Of a stretch of 55,948 nucleotides of DNA, positions 16,871-25,116 are shown one piece after another. The notes below the pieces were generated by a model, which was not told where the DNA came from, did no database searches, and worked only from the letters and a program-made list of their open reading frames with translations. The stretch is from NCBI RefSeq assembly GCF_014648595.1, contig NZ_BMRK01000007.1, positions 171,650 through 227,597 on the forward strand, given 5' to 3'. This DNA comes from Nocardioides luteus. Its GTDB lineage: Bacteria; Actinomycetota; Actinomycetes; Propionibacteriales; Nocardioidaceae. The position numbers and the translations under genes were made by a program. The number at the start of each line of letters is the position of its first letter. Positions within the stretch are counted from its first letter, which is position 1.

Positions 16871-18346
16871 TTGGCATCGGGCGCGCAGACTGGAACGATC
16901 ACCACCGACATCCCGGCTCGGCTGGACCGGATGCCCTGGTCACGATGGCACTGGATGATCGTGATCGGGCTCGGCACCGTCTGGATCCTCGACGGGCTCG
17001 AGGTCACCATCGTCGGATCGATGTCGGCGGCTCTCAAACCGGAGGGCACCGGCCTGGGCATGTCCAGCGCCGACATCGGTCTGGCCGGCGCGATCTACGT
17101 CGCCGGCGCCTGTGTGGGTGCCCTCTTCTTCGGGCAGCTCACCGACCGGTTCGGCCGCAAGAAGCTGTTCATGATCACGCTCGCCGTCTATCTGCTCGGC
17201 ACCGTGCTCACCGCCTTCTCGATGAACCCGATGTGGTACTTCGCCTGCCGGTTCATCACCGGCACCGGGATCGGCGGAGAGTACGCCGCGATCAACTCCG
17301 CGATCGACGAGCTCATCCCGAAGAAGTACCGGGGCCGCGTCGACGTCGCCATCAACGGGTCGTTCTGGATCGGTGCGGCCGGCGGCTCGCTGCTCACCGT
17401 CGTCCTTCTCAACGAGGCGATCATCGACCCGAGCTGGGGCTGGCGGATCGCGTTCGCGCTCGGTGCGGTGCTCGCCTTCGGCATCCTCTTCGTACGCAAG
17501 GCCGTTCCCGAGAGCCCGCGGTGGCTCTTCATCCACGGCCGTGAGGAGGAGGCGGAGCGGATCGTCTCCGACATCGAGGGCAGGGTGCGGCACGACACCG
17601 GCACCGACCTACCGGCCGTCGACGACGACTCGATCAGGATCCGGCAGCGCAAGACGATCAGCCTGGTGCTGATCGCGCGCACCGTCTTCGCGCTCTACCC
17701 GCGCCGCACGATCCTCTGCTTCGCCCTCTTCGTCGGCCAGGCGTTCCTCTACAACGCCTTCTTCTTCACCTACGGCGACACCCTCACCACGTTCCTCGGG
17801 GTGGAGCAGACGGGCTGGTACCTGGCGATCTTCGCGGTCAGCAACTTCGCAGGTGCGCTGCTGCTCAGCCCGCTGTTCGACAAGCTCGGCAGGGTGCCGA
17901 TGATCACCGGGACGTACGTCACCTCCGGGGTCCTGCTCGCGATCGCCGGCATCATGCTCGGCAGCTTCGACGCGGTCACCCTGACGATCGCGGGCGCGAT
18001 CATCTTCTTCATCGCCTCGGCGGGTGCCAGCGCTGCGTACCTCACCGCCAGCGAGATCTTCCCGATGGAGACCAGGGCGCTGTGCATCGCCTTCTTCTAC
18101 GCGATCGGCACCGCTGCCGGCGGCATCAGCGGGCCGCTGCTCTTCGGCCGGCTGATCGACGACGCCTCGGCCAGCGGAGACATCACCGGCCTCGCGATCG
18201 GCTACTTCATCGGTGCGGCCCTGATGATCGCCGGCGGCATCGCCGAGGCGATCCTCGGGGTGAAGGCCGAGGGCCAGTCGCTGGAGAACATCGCCAAGCC
18301 GCTCACCGTCGAGGATGCGGAGCCGTCCGCACCGAACCCCGCGTGA
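16871..18346 (+). CDS. MFS transporter, metabolite:proton symporter type
   Basis: 491 aa. The TTG start is fixed by a strong GAGGAGG 8 nt upstream. Twelve hydrophobic helices are visible, with the MFS loop motif GQLTDRFGRKKLF after helix 2 and the sugar-porter-like RFITGTGIGGEYAAI and PESPRWLF motifs. A cytoplasmic loop of about 60 residues separates the halves. The family includes aromatic-acid and sugar transporters; substrate unknown. It is followed after 17 nt by a small protein gene with its own good ribosome site, likely one operon. Confidence 0.9.
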   Translation: MASGAQTGTITTDIPARLDRMPWSRWHWMIVIGLGTVWILDGLEVTIVGSMSAALKPEGTGLGMSSADIGLAGAIYVAGACVGALFFGQLTDRFGRKKLFMITLAVYLLGTVLTAFSMNPMWYFACRFITGTGIGGEYAAINSAIDELIPKKYRGRVDVAINGSFWIGAAGGSLLTVVLLNEAIIDPSWGWRIAFALGAVLAFGILFVRKAVPESPRWLFIHGREEEAERIVSDIEGRVRHDTGTDLPAVDDDSIRIRQRKTISLVLIARTVFALYPRRTILCFALFVGQAFLYNAFFFTYGDTLTTFLGVEQTGWYLAIFAVSNFAGALLLSPLFDKLGRVPMITGTYVTSGVLLAIAGIMLGSFDAVTLTIAGAIIFFIASAGASAAYLTASEIFPMETRALCIAFFYAIGTAAGGISGPLLFGRLIDDASASGDITGLAIGYFIGAALMIAGGIAEAILGVKAEGQSLENIAKPLTVEDAEPSAPNPA

Positions 18347-18363
18347 GACGAGGAGGAACCGTC

Positions 18364-18597
18364 ATGCCCATGCCGCCGCCGAAACCCACCGAAGGCCACC
18401 GGGACCGGCAGACCACCGAAGAGGTCGGTCAGCTCGTCCGGGCGCTGAAAGAAGAGGGGCCGCAGAGCCCCGAGCAGCTCGCCACGCTCGTCGGAGCACG
18501 GTTCTGGAAGGACCATCGCTTCGACCGAGCGCTCACCCAGGCGGTCGCCGACGGCGTGATCGTCGGCGCCAGCGACGGCAGGCTGCACTCGACATGA
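18364..18597 (+). CDS. Small protein with predicted winged-helix-like region
   Basis: 77 aa, ATG 18364 preceded by GAGGAGGAA. After a proline-rich start (MPMPPPKPTEGHRD) the rest, including TTEEVGQLVRALKEEGPQSPEQLATLVGA split over two helices and then FDRALTQAVADGVIVGASDGRL, reads like a helix-turn-helix with a short wing. I do not recognise a named family. It probably shares the SigB-type message of the MFS gene. DNA binding is possible but not shown. Confidence 0.72.
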   Translation: MPMPPPKPTEGHRDRQTTEEVGQLVRALKEEGPQSPEQLATLVGARFWKDHRFDRALTQAVADGVIVGASDGRLHST

Positions 18598-18674
18598 GCG
18601 GCTCGGCGCCGGTAGGGGCAACCTCTTCTGCGTCGTCGACCTGGGTCACACACCCGCCGGCTGAACCACCGCCG

Positions 18675-18699
18675 GTATGTCGTCCCGCTGCTCGGGTAC
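18675..18699 (+). promoter_or_regulatory. SigB/SigF-type promoter of small acidic protein gene
   Basis: GTAT (18675-18678), 15-bp spacer, GGGTAC (18694-18699), then 9 nt to ATG 18709. The same -35 and spacer recur before the gas-vesicle operon at 46341-46365. Confidence 0.55.
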
Positions 18700-18708
18700 C
18701 GCGTAGTC

Positions 18709-18954
18709 ATGACTGAGATGAACCAGGACGAAGCCCGCGTCCAGGCCCTGATGGGTGTGGTCGAACGCGTCAACGCTTGGCAGGAGACCGCCCCGGACGG
18801 GACCATCCGCGACGAGCTCGACAAGGCGCTGGAAGAGGCCGGGGTGACGCTCACGGAGCACCAGAAGGAGCAGGTCACCGACCAGATCTCGCGGCAGGAG
18901 GAAGTCGACTACGACCTGCTCGCCTCGCACACCGGCGAGGGCGGCCCGGCCTGA
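18709..18954 (+). CDS. Small acidic helical protein, unknown function
   Basis: 81 aa. Almost wholly helical in appearance and rich in Glu, Asp and Gln (VQALMGVVERVNAWQ, IRDELDKALEEAGVTL). No family recognised. The SigB-type promoter places its start codon right at the transcript 5' end. Convergent with the antiporter gene and separated from it by a 12-bp stem hairpin. Confidence 0.7.
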   Translation: MTEMNQDEARVQALMGVVERVNAWQETAPDGTIRDELDKALEEAGVTLTEHQKEQVTDQISRQEEVDYDLLASHTGEGGPA

Positions 18955-18973
18955 CCGAGGGCTGAGCGCACCA

Positions 18974-19011
18974 CGACCCGGCCCGGGGGGAGTCACCCTC
19001 GGGCCGGGTCG
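18974..19011. terminator. Bidirectional terminator hairpin
   Basis: CGACCCGGCCCG (18974-18985) and CGGGCCGGGTCG (19000-19011) pair perfectly over 12 bp with a 14-nt loop. The stop codon of the minus-strand antiporter gene lies inside the loop, so the hairpin overlaps its last codons. Confidence 0.75.
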
Positions 19012-20273
19012 ATGCGCGCCATGACCGGGGTCGCCAGGATCCCGTGGATCAGCACCGAAGCGACGATCGTGAAGGCGACCGTCGACCACAGCCAGTCCTG
19101 GGCCAGGAGCTCGGACTCGCCACCGGCGTAGGCGAGGTAGTAGACGGAGCCGATGCCGCGTACGCCGAAGAAGGCGGCCGCCCAGCGCTGCGGCCGGGTG
19201 AGCTCGGTCGAGCCCGACGTACGCCTCGGCCACGACGTGAGCGCGAGGACACCGGCCAGCGGCCGGACGACCAGGATCAGCCCGAGTCCGATGACCACGC
19301 CGCGCCAGTCGAGCGCGTCCAGCAGACCCCGGGTCAGCGCGATGCCGAGGATGAGCAGGACGAAGAGGGTGAGCAGCCGCTCGAGGCGCTCGGCCACCTC
19401 GTGCATGGCCGCGTGGTAGTCGTGGGAGCGCTCGGCCGAGCGGAACGACAGCGCGCAGACGAAGACCGAGAGGAACCCGTAGCCGCCGACGATCTCGCCG
19501 ACCCCGTAGGCCGCGATCAGTGCCGCGAGCGCGAGCAGCGACTCGCCGCGTTCGGCCACCCGCAGGGAGCGGTTGCTGGAGCGGAACGCGATGAAGGCGA
19601 GCAGCTTGCCGACCACGATCCCGGCCAGCACGCCGATCACGACCTTGCCGATCAGATAGAAGCCGACCCACTCCAGCGCCCAGTGGGAGACCGCGTCCTC
19701 GGTGGCGATCATGATCGCCAGGTAGACGAACGGGAAGGCGAGGCCGTCGTTGAGCCCCGCCTCCGAGGTCAGCGTGAAGCGGAGCTCGTCGCTCTCGTCG
19801 ACCTCGTGGTCGTCCGTCTGCGGACCGGCGACCTGTACGTCGGAGGCGAGCACCGGGTCGGTGGGCGCGAGCGCTGCACCCAGGAGGATCGCCACCGCCG
19901 GCGCCAGGCCGGCGACCCAGCCGAACAGCGCCACCGCGGCGATGCACAGCGGCATCCCGATGGCCAGCAGCCGCCAGGTCGGCGACCAGCGTCGCCAGGT
20001 CTTCGGGTCGAGCAGCGACAGCGGCCGGTCGATGGCCAGGCCGACGCCCATCAGAGCCACGATCACGACCAGTCCGGCGACGTGCTCGATCGCGGCCCGG
20101 TTCTCCTGCGGGTCCAGGGGCATGCCGTCGGGGAGCGGGGTCAGACCGATCAGCATCCCGATGCCGACCAGCACCATCGGTGCCGAGATCGCCCAGCGGT
20201 TCAGCAGGTCGGGGAGGATGATGGCCAGCAGGAGGCTGGCGCCGAACACGACGTACGCAACGTCGGCAGTCAT
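18993..20273 (-). CDS. Cation:proton antiporter (CPA1 type)
   Basis: 426 aa with about 12 hydrophobic helices. Family landmarks include GAALAPTDPVLASDV (the APTDP motif of CPA1), the acidic SEAGLNDGLAFPFVYLAI (the ND ion-binding pair) and FFGVRGIGSVYYLAYA. Predicted to exchange Na+ or K+ for H+ at the plasma membrane and to help with salt or pH stress. No regulatory RCK domain is attached. The start ATG 20273 has GGGGGATCC upstream as a weak ribosome site. Confidence 0.92.
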   Translation of the reverse strand: MTADVAYVVFGASLLLAIILPDLLNRWAISAPMVLVGIGMLIGLTPLPDGMPLDPQENRAAIEHVAGLVVIVALMGVGLAIDRPLSLLDPKTWRRWSPTWRLLAIGMPLCIAAVALFGWVAGLAPAVAILLGAALAPTDPVLASDVQVAGPQTDDHEVDESDELRFTLTSEAGLNDGLAFPFVYLAIMIATEDAVSHWALEWVGFYLIGKVVIGVLAGIVVGKLLAFIAFRSSNRSLRVAERGESLLALAALIAAYGVGEIVGGYGFLSVFVCALSFRSAERSHDYHAAMHEVAERLERLLTLFVLLILGIALTRGLLDALDWRGVVIGLGLILVVRPLAGVLALTSWPRRTSGSTELTRPQRWAAAFFGVRGIGSVYYLAYAGGESELLAQDWLWSTVAFTIVASVLIHGILATPVMARIDPARG

Positions 20274-20400
20274 GGCCAGGATCCCCCTGATTCATCGCGT
20301 CGTCGAGCCGGCTTCGCGGACCCGCTCGGTCAGGTTACGTGAGGGGTGGTCCGTCCGTGGGGCATTGGGTTCGGCCGGGTCGGGGGTTAGTGTCCCAAGC

Positions 20401-20805
20401 ATGAGTGAAGACCAGCTGCAGCCAGAGGACACGCTCGACGACCGCGGCGTGGAGGACGTCCTGGACGAGGGCTACTCGCCGCCCGAGCGGCCGCGAGGCG
20501 TCACCGCCAAGGGCGTCACGGCGCGTGAGGAGATCGAGGGCGAGACCATCGACGAGCGCCACGCTCAGGAGGAGCCCGAGGTCTGGGAGGAGGCCGAGGC
20601 CGAGGCCGACGCCGACATCCTGGACGGCCCGGTGACCGGCGAGGTGGGCGACGCCCGCGCCGGTCGGCTCACCAGCCCCGACGAGGGCGTGCTCGAGGAC
20701 GACGAGGCGGCGCTCGTGGGCCACGACGAGGGCATCGACGGCGCCGGCGCCTCGGCCGAGGAAGCAGCCGTGCACATCGTCGACGAGGACGCCGAGCAGC
20801 TCTGA
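20401..20805 (+). CDS. DUF5709-like acidic protein
   Basis: 134 aa from ATG 20401. The pattern EDTLDDRGVEDVLDEGYSPPERP, broken over two acidic segments, then AREEIEGETIDERHAQEEPEVW and HIVDEDAEQL is that of the DUF5709 family of actinomycetes. About a third of the residues are Asp or Glu, suggesting disorder. TAGTGT at 20388-20393 is a leaderless -10 candidate. Function unknown. Longer upstream ORF codons overlap the divergent antiporter gene. Confidence 0.82.
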   Translation: MSEDQLQPEDTLDDRGVEDVLDEGYSPPERPRGVTAKGVTAREEIEGETIDERHAQEEPEVWEEAEAEADADILDGPVTGEVGDARAGRLTSPDEGVLEDDEAALVGHDEGIDGAGASAEEAAVHIVDEDAEQL

Positions 20806-20807
20806 GG

Positions 20808-20832
20808 GAATGATTTTCCGGCTCGTGGGTAC
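20808..20832 (+). promoter_or_regulatory. SigB/SigF-type promoter of hemerythrin gene
   Basis: GAAT (20808-20811), 15-bp spacer, GGGTAC (20827-20832), about 40 nt before the GTG start at 20872. The -35 half is weak, so the call rests on the -10 and the regulon pattern. Confidence 0.4.
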
Positions 20833-20871
20833 TGGTGGGCGGTCTGATCCCTACCAGCGAGGAGAACTGCC

Positions 20872-21426
20872 GTGTCTGAGGACGTGGTCGACCTCATCAT
20901 GCAGGACCACCGCGAGGTGGAGAGTATTTTCGAGAAGCTCCAGCGCGAGCCGGAGGTGAGGGCCGGACTGACCCCCGTCCTGGTGACCCTGCTGGCGGCC
21001 CACAGCCGCGCCGAGGAGTCCGAGGTCTACCCGGCCGCGCGGGACGAGGCGGGCGAGGCAGAGGATGTCGCCCACAGCCAGGAGGAGCACCTGCTGGCCG
21101 ACCGCCTGCTCGCCGAGCTGAGCGAGTGCGACCCCTTCGGTGACGACTACGAGAAGAAACTGAAGGAGGTCGTCGACGCGGTCACCCACCACGTCGAGGA
21201 GGAGGAGAAGACCGTCCTCCCCGGCATGCGCAGCGGTCTCGACGACGCGCGACGTGCCGAGCTCGGCCAGGCCTTCTTGAAGAGCCGCCAGGAGCACCTG
21301 GGCGACATGCCCCAGGACCGCACCCGGGCGGAGATGAAGCAGCAGGCCGCCAACGCGGACATCCCGGTCGGCGACAAGGGTAAAGAGGCCCTTCGGGACG
21401 TGCTCGACGAGCACGCCGACGAGTGA
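20872..21426 (+). CDS. Hemerythrin HHE domain protein
   Basis: 184 aa, GTG start after CGAGGAGAA. Iron ligands of the HHE four-helix bundle are seen in MQDHREVE, LLAAHSRAEESEVYPA, SQEEHLLAD and VTHHVEEEEKTVLP. The domain covers about residues 1-140; the charged tail (AEMKQQAANADIPVGDKG) is not part of it. Such proteins bind O2, NO or peroxide through a diiron site in the cytosol. The stop overlaps the start of a 58-codon ORF by 1 nt. Confidence 0.9.
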   Translation: MSEDVVDLIMQDHREVESIFEKLQREPEVRAGLTPVLVTLLAAHSRAEESEVYPAARDEAGEAEDVAHSQEEHLLADRLLAELSECDPFGDDYEKKLKEVVDAVTHHVEEEEKTVLPGMRSGLDDARRAELGQAFLKSRQEHLGDMPQDRTRAEMKQQAANADIPVGDKGKEALRDVLDEHADE

Positions 21427-21602
21427 TGTACACGGTACGTGGCATCGACGAGTGGTGGCTCGTCGCTCGCTCCTCGGTCGCCAAGCACTGCGCCAGCGCG
21501 CTGGCGGCCGTGGACGAGAAGGAGGACGCGCAGGAGAAGCGGGCGAGCGACTCCGACGACGTCGATCGCGGCGGCTGGTGGGGGCGGCTGCCGGCCTGCT
21601 AG
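21426..21602 (+). CDS. 58-aa ORF coupled to the hemerythrin gene
   Basis: ATG 21426 shares its A with the hemerythrin stop (TGATG), a classical translational coupling. The peptide begins MYTVRGIDEWWLVARSSVAK, has a Cys (KHCA), a charged middle and ends WWGRLPAC. No family recognised. It overlaps the last codon of the convergent DUF3817 gene by 4 nt. The codon use and overlap look gene-like, but 58 codons is short. Confidence 0.55.
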   Translation: MYTVRGIDEWWLVARSSVAKHCASALAAVDEKEDAQEKRASDSDDVDRGGWWGRLPAC

Positions 21603-22063
21603 CCGCCGACCGGCGGTCCGACGAGGAGCGCGATCACGGTCAGCGCGGCCACGCTGGCGACGCCGGTGGCCAGGCCGCGGACCGGGTTGCGCACCAGCCA
21701 CGCGAGCGGACGCTCGAGCGGGCGCACGGGGGACTCCTGGACCAGTCGCCACTGCGAGGCGAGGAGGCCGCGGCGCTCGGCGTACCAGTCGAACCACAGC
21801 GTGAGCAGCGGCGGGATCGACGAGGCGAGGCCGGCGACCAGGCGGCCGAAGGACCAGCGCTGGTCGATGGCGATCGCCACGGTCGTCAGGCAGTAGGCGA
21901 TGAAGACGATCCCGTGCAGCATCCCAAAGACGCTCACGGCGAGCTCGGTGGTCTCGGTGACGTACTTCAGGAACAGCCCGATGAGCAGCCCGGTCCAGGT
22001 CACCGCCTCGGTGACGGAGACGACCTTGTAGAGGCGAGACGGGGAACGAAGCAGCGCAGGCAC
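21599..22063 (-). CDS. DUF3817 integral membrane protein
   Basis: 154 aa. Four hydrophobic segments, with the family pattern YKVVSVTEAVTWTGLLIGLF at the start and VFGMLHGIVFIAYCLTTVA in the middle; the invariant HG pair is present. The C-terminal half holds an amphipathic linker and a last membrane helix. Function unknown in the family. It is divergent from dps with only 65 bp between starts. Confidence 0.85.
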   Translation of the reverse strand: MPALLRSPSRLYKVVSVTEAVTWTGLLIGLFLKYVTETTELAVSVFGMLHGIVFIAYCLTTVAIAIDQRWSFGRLVAGLASSIPPLLTLWFDWYAERRGLLASQWRLVQESPVRPLERPLAWLVRNPVRGLATGVASVAALTVIALLVGPPVGG

Positions 22064-22093
22064 GCGCCAAGGGTATTCGTCGCAGAAGGAAGA

Positions 22094-22119
22094 GCATGAA
22101 TCGCGCAGCGGCCGGGTAC
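22094..22119 (+). promoter_or_regulatory. SigB/SigF-type promoter of dps
   Basis: GCAT (22094-22097), 16-bp spacer, GGGTAC (22114-22119), then 9 nt to ATG 22129. A second box, GGGTAT at 22071-22076, lies further upstream without a good -35. Confidence 0.5.
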
Positions 22120-22128
22120 CGAGTGGAC

Positions 22129-22683
22129 ATGGCTAAGAACAAGCTGCACTACACGGTCCCCGGCCTCGACGAAGGTGATGCGCAGACGATCATCGACCTG
22201 CTGCAGTCACGCCTTCACGCCGCGAACGACCTCCATCTGACTCTCAAGCACGTTCATTGGAACGTCGTCGGCCCGCACTTCATCGCCGTCCACCAGATGA
22301 TCGACCCGCAGGTCGAGGCGGTACGTGCCATGGCGGACGCCATCGCCGAGCGCATCGCCACCCTCGGTGGCGCGCCGCGAGGCACCCCGGGCGCTCTCGT
22401 CGAGGAGCGCACGTGGAACGACTACAGCATCGGTCGCGCCACCACCCAGGAGCACCTCGCCGCGCTCGACGTCACCTACCAGGGTGTGATCACCTCCTAC
22501 CGCGAGGCGATCAAGACCGTCGACGACCTCGACCTGGTGACCCAGGACATGCTGATCAGCCAGACCGACCAGCTCGAGCTCTTCCACTGGTTCGTCCGCG
22601 CCCACCTCGAGGACCAGGGCGGCAACCTGAAGACCAACGACGCCTCTACGGAGTCCGGCGCGGCCCAGGCCGTCAGCGGCTGA
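22129..22683 (+). CDS. dps: Dps family DNA-protecting ferritin-like protein
   Basis: 184 aa from ATG 22129 (MAKNKLHYTVPGL). The Dps ferroxidase residues are seen in LKHVHWNVVGPHFIAVHQMID (split: HVHWNVVG, then FIAVHQMID) and ERIATLGG, followed by DQLELFHWFVRAHLED. It oxidises Fe(II), stores iron and may bind DNA in stress. An in-frame ATG at 22096 has a better ribosome site (AGAAGGAAG), giving 11 more residues; I chose 22129 because GGGTAC sits 9 nt before it as in other genes here. Both starts may be used. A lipoprotein gene follows after 10 nt. Confidence 0.92.
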   Translation: MAKNKLHYTVPGLDEGDAQTIIDLLQSRLHAANDLHLTLKHVHWNVVGPHFIAVHQMIDPQVEAVRAMADAIAERIATLGGAPRGTPGALVEERTWNDYSIGRATTQEHLAALDVTYQGVITSYREAIKTVDDLDLVTQDMLISQTDQLELFHWFVRAHLEDQGGNLKTNDASTESGAAQAVSG

Positions 22684-22693
22684 GGCGGTCGCA

Positions 22694-23089
22694 ATGAGGT
22701 GGTGGCTCTCGGCACCGGCTCTCATCCTCCCGCTCATCCTCACCGGATGTGGCTCAGGACAGGACGAGGCGGTGCGCGAGAGCGCCGCCGATTTCAACGC
22801 CGCGGTCTCCGCGAAGGACTGGGCACGGGCGTGTGACCTGCTCGCTCCGGAGACGCGCGGAGAGGTCGAGTCCGCCGCCAAGAGCCCGTGCACCAGTGCG
22901 CTGGCGGAGGAGGACCTGCCCGCCCCGGGCGCCCTCGAGCAGGTGGATGTCTTCGGCACCACCGCCGAGGTGCGCTACCGGGGCGACACGCTTTTCATGA
23001 CCGAGTTCGCCGACGGCTGGCACCTGCTCGCAGCGGGCTGCACGCCTCAGCCGCCGAAGCCCTACGACTGCTCCGTGCACGGAGGCTGA
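22694..23089 (+). CDS. Small secreted lipoprotein, unknown function
   Basis: 131 aa. N-terminal MRWWLSAPALILPLILTGC is a lipoprotein signal with lipobox LTGC (Cys19). The mature part, with four further cysteines, has the two-helix then beta pattern of a small NTF2-like or DUF4878-type domain (AADFNAAVSAKDWARACDLL). It is probably anchored outside the membrane. It follows dps by 10 nt and precedes a 27-codon membrane peptide by 1 nt, so it belongs to the dps operon. Confidence 0.82.
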   Translation: MRWWLSAPALILPLILTGCGSGQDEAVRESAADFNAAVSAKDWARACDLLAPETRGEVESAAKSPCTSALAEEDLPAPGALEQVDVFGTTAEVRYRGDTLFMTEFADGWHLLAAGCTPQPPKPYDCSVHGG

Positions 23090-23090
23090 G

Positions 23091-23174
23091 ATGCGACTCA
23101 TGTACGTCACCTACCTGGCCGTCATCGCGATCGGGCTGCTCTACACGCTCGTCATCGCGCTGCGGCACGGCTGA
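23091..23174 (+). CDS. 27-aa single-helix membrane peptide
   Basis: ATG 23091 begins 1 nt after the lipoprotein stop. MRLMYVTYLAVIAIGLLYTL VIALRHG in two parts is one membrane helix with a basic end. GGAGG in the lipoprotein stop region (GGAGGCTGAG) serves as ribosome site. Too short for a family call, but spacing, ribosome site and helix make it a credible small membrane protein. Confidence 0.55.
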   Translation: MRLMYVTYLAVIAIGLLYTLVIALRHG

Positions 23175-23183
23175 GGAGGACCG

Positions 23184-23858
23184 GTGCGTCGATTCCTCGA
23201 GGAGAACTCGCTCAGCCTCGTCTTCGGGGGTCTCTTCCTCGCGACGCTCGTCGGCCAGGCGTTCGCCGGCTGGCATCTGCTGAACGACGAGCTCTTCGCC
23301 GAGGGCCTCCACCAGATCTCGTTCGGTCGCTACCTGACCTCGGCCAGCTTCGCCGTCGACGTGACGGAGAACTGGCAGAGCGAGTATCTCCAGTTCCTGC
23401 TCTACGTGATCTTCACGGTCTGGCTCCTGCAGCGCGGCTCACCCGAGTCCAAGCCGCTCGGGCACGCCGGCAAGGAGTCCGACGAGGAGCAGAAGGTCGG
23501 AGCGTACGCGCAGGACGACTCGCCCAGGCTGGCGCGGGTCGGCGGCATTCGCACCGCCCTCTACTCCCGCTCGCTGGGCATCGTCATGGGAGCCATCTTC
23601 CTGATGTCCTGGCTCGTGCAGTCGGTGGCCGGCTGGGCGGACTTCAACGAGACCAGGCTCCGCCAGCTGCGTGACCCGATCTCGTGGGGCTCCTATCTGC
23701 TGAACTCCGACTTCTGGTCCCGCACGCTGCAGAACTGGCAGTCGGAGTTCCTCGCGGTGGGGTCGATGGCCGTGCTCGCGATCTATCTCCGCCAGCGTGG
23801 CTCGCCGGAGAGCAAGCCGGTCGGGTCGCCCCACGATGCCACTGGCATCGAGGGCTGA
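23184..23858 (+). CDS. DUF6766 membrane protein with internal duplication
   Basis: 224 aa, GTG start a few nt after GAGGAGGA. Two homologous halves: each has a helix ending in GW, a loop, then NWQSEYLQF or NWQSEFLAV, a second helix, and an LRQRGSPESKP-like end (LQRGSPESKPLG, RQRGSPESKPVG). Four membrane segments in all. Function is unknown for DUF6766; the family occurs in stress-linked loci. Last gene of the dps operon; convergent with topoisomerase IB, 12 nt apart. Confidence 0.85.
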   Translation: MRRFLEENSLSLVFGGLFLATLVGQAFAGWHLLNDELFAEGLHQISFGRYLTSASFAVDVTENWQSEYLQFLLYVIFTVWLLQRGSPESKPLGHAGKESDEEQKVGAYAQDDSPRLARVGGIRTALYSRSLGIVMGAIFLMSWLVQSVAGWADFNETRLRQLRDPISWGSYLLNSDFWSRTLQNWQSEFLAVGSMAVLAIYLRQRGSPESKPVGSPHDATGIEG

Positions 23859-23870
23859 CCCCCGGCTGCC

Positions 23871-24884
23871 TCAGTCCTCGGACAGCAGCCGCAGCACAGC
23901 CTTCTCTGCCGCTGCCTGGCGAGCCTGCGGGTCCTTGTCGACGCCGTTGCTCAGCCGGATGGTGCGGCCCTCGTCGTGCAGCTCGAGCACCCGCGGGTCG
24001 ATGTAGGAGCTGCGCGCGACCGTCGGGGTGTTTCCCAGATACTCGGCGACCTCCTTGATTGCGGCGACCTGCTGCTTGCGCCGTGACCTCGCGGTTGGGG
24101 TCGCGCGCTTCGCGGCCTCCGGGTCCTCGGCCAGCGCGGTCGCGGCGAGCACGGTCGCGTGCCAGGTGCGGAAGTCCTTCGCAGAGACCTCCAGACCGCT
24201 CAGCTCCCGCATGTACTCGTTGACCATGGCGGCGGTCAGCCGCTGCCAGCGGCGGCCCTGCTTGAAGGAGAGCAGCTCCTCGAAGCCCGCCCGCCGGCGC
24301 CGCATCTTGGCCAGCGCCTCCACCGAGACCGGGTCGTCGATGACGATGGTGTGCTCGATGCCGGACTTGCCGGTGAAGTCGAAGACGACGGTGTCGCCGC
24401 GCCGACGGACGTGACGACGCTCGAGCGTGGTCAGGCCGAAGCCGCCGTTGTCGTCGGCGTACGCATCGCTGCCGATGCGAAAGCAGCCCAGGTCGAGCAG
24501 GCGGAGCGCGAGCGCCGAGGCCCACGTGTCGCACGGGTCGGGCGAGGCCAGGTGCTCCTCCGCCTGCTTGCGTACGCGGGGGAGGACCCGCCCGAGCTCC
24601 ATCACCCGGGCGAACTTCTCCTGGTCCCGCTTCGCGCGCCACTCCGGGTGGTAGAGGTACTGCCGCCGGCCCGCCGCGTCGGTGCCGACCACCTGCAGGT
24701 GGCCGTTCTCGTGCGGGCAGATCCAGACGTCCTCCCAGGCGGGCGGGATGACCAGCGCGCGGATCCGCTCTGCGGCCTCGTCCGGCAGCCGCTCACCCGA
24801 TTCGTCGAGATAGACGAAGCCTCGGCCCGCTCGGCGCCGGGTCCACCCCGGCTCCTCCGCCGAGACCCGACGAAGTCGCACCAC
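23871..24884 (-). CDS. DNA topoisomerase IB
   Basis: 337 aa, full length for the bacterial (poxvirus-like) type IB enzymes. The N-terminal domain has GFVYLDESGERL and IPPAWEDVWICPHENGHLQV; the catalytic domain shows RIGSDAY, LSFKQGRRW, KDFRTWHAT and the nucleophile Tyr in ARSSYIDPRV. It relaxes supercoils through a 3'-phosphotyrosine. The gene lies 10 nt after the CDGSH gene, as the last member of a minus-strand run of five. Type IB enzymes are accessory in bacteria. Confidence 0.93.
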   Translation of the reverse strand: MVRLRRVSAEEPGWTRRRAGRGFVYLDESGERLPDEAAERIRALVIPPAWEDVWICPHENGHLQVVGTDAAGRRQYLYHPEWRAKRDQEKFARVMELGRVLPRVRKQAEEHLASPDPCDTWASALALRLLDLGCFRIGSDAYADDNGGFGLTTLERRHVRRRGDTVVFDFTGKSGIEHTIVIDDPVSVEALAKMRRRRAGFEELLSFKQGRRWQRLTAAMVNEYMRELSGLEVSAKDFRTWHATVLAATALAEDPEAAKRATPTARSRRKQQVAAIKEVAEYLGNTPTVARSSYIDPRVLELHDEGRTIRLSNGVDKDPQARQAAAEKAVLRLLSED

Positions 24885-24894
24885 GGATGGCTCC

Positions 24895-25116
24895 TCAGCC
24901 GGGCTTCTTGTCGCTCTCGCGCGACCGCGCGGCGAGCAGTTTGTGCGTACCGTCGCACCACGGCTTGGTCGCCGAGCTGCCGCACATGCACACGGCGCTC
25001 ACCGGACGCTTGGTGCGGTGCACCGTGCCGTCGGCGTCCTGGACCTCGTGGTCGCCGCGCAGGAGCATCGGTCCCGCGGGGCACATCACCACGGTGGGGC
25101 GATCGAAGTCGCTCAT
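24895..25116 (-). CDS. CDGSH iron-sulfur domain protein
   Basis: 73 aa. The 2Fe-2S motif is complete: C43, C45, C54 and H58 in CMCGSSATKPWCDGTH. No membrane helix, so a soluble one-domain protein. The labile 3Cys-1His cluster usually passes electrons or clusters. Its start overlaps the stop of the diiron protein gene by 4 nt, a strong sign that the two work together, perhaps with CDGSH supplying electrons to the oxidase (inference). Confidence 0.92.
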   Translation of the reverse strand: MSDFDRPTVVMCPAGPMLLRGDHEVQDADGTVHRTKRPVSAVCMCGSSATKPWCDGTHKLLAARSRESDKKPG

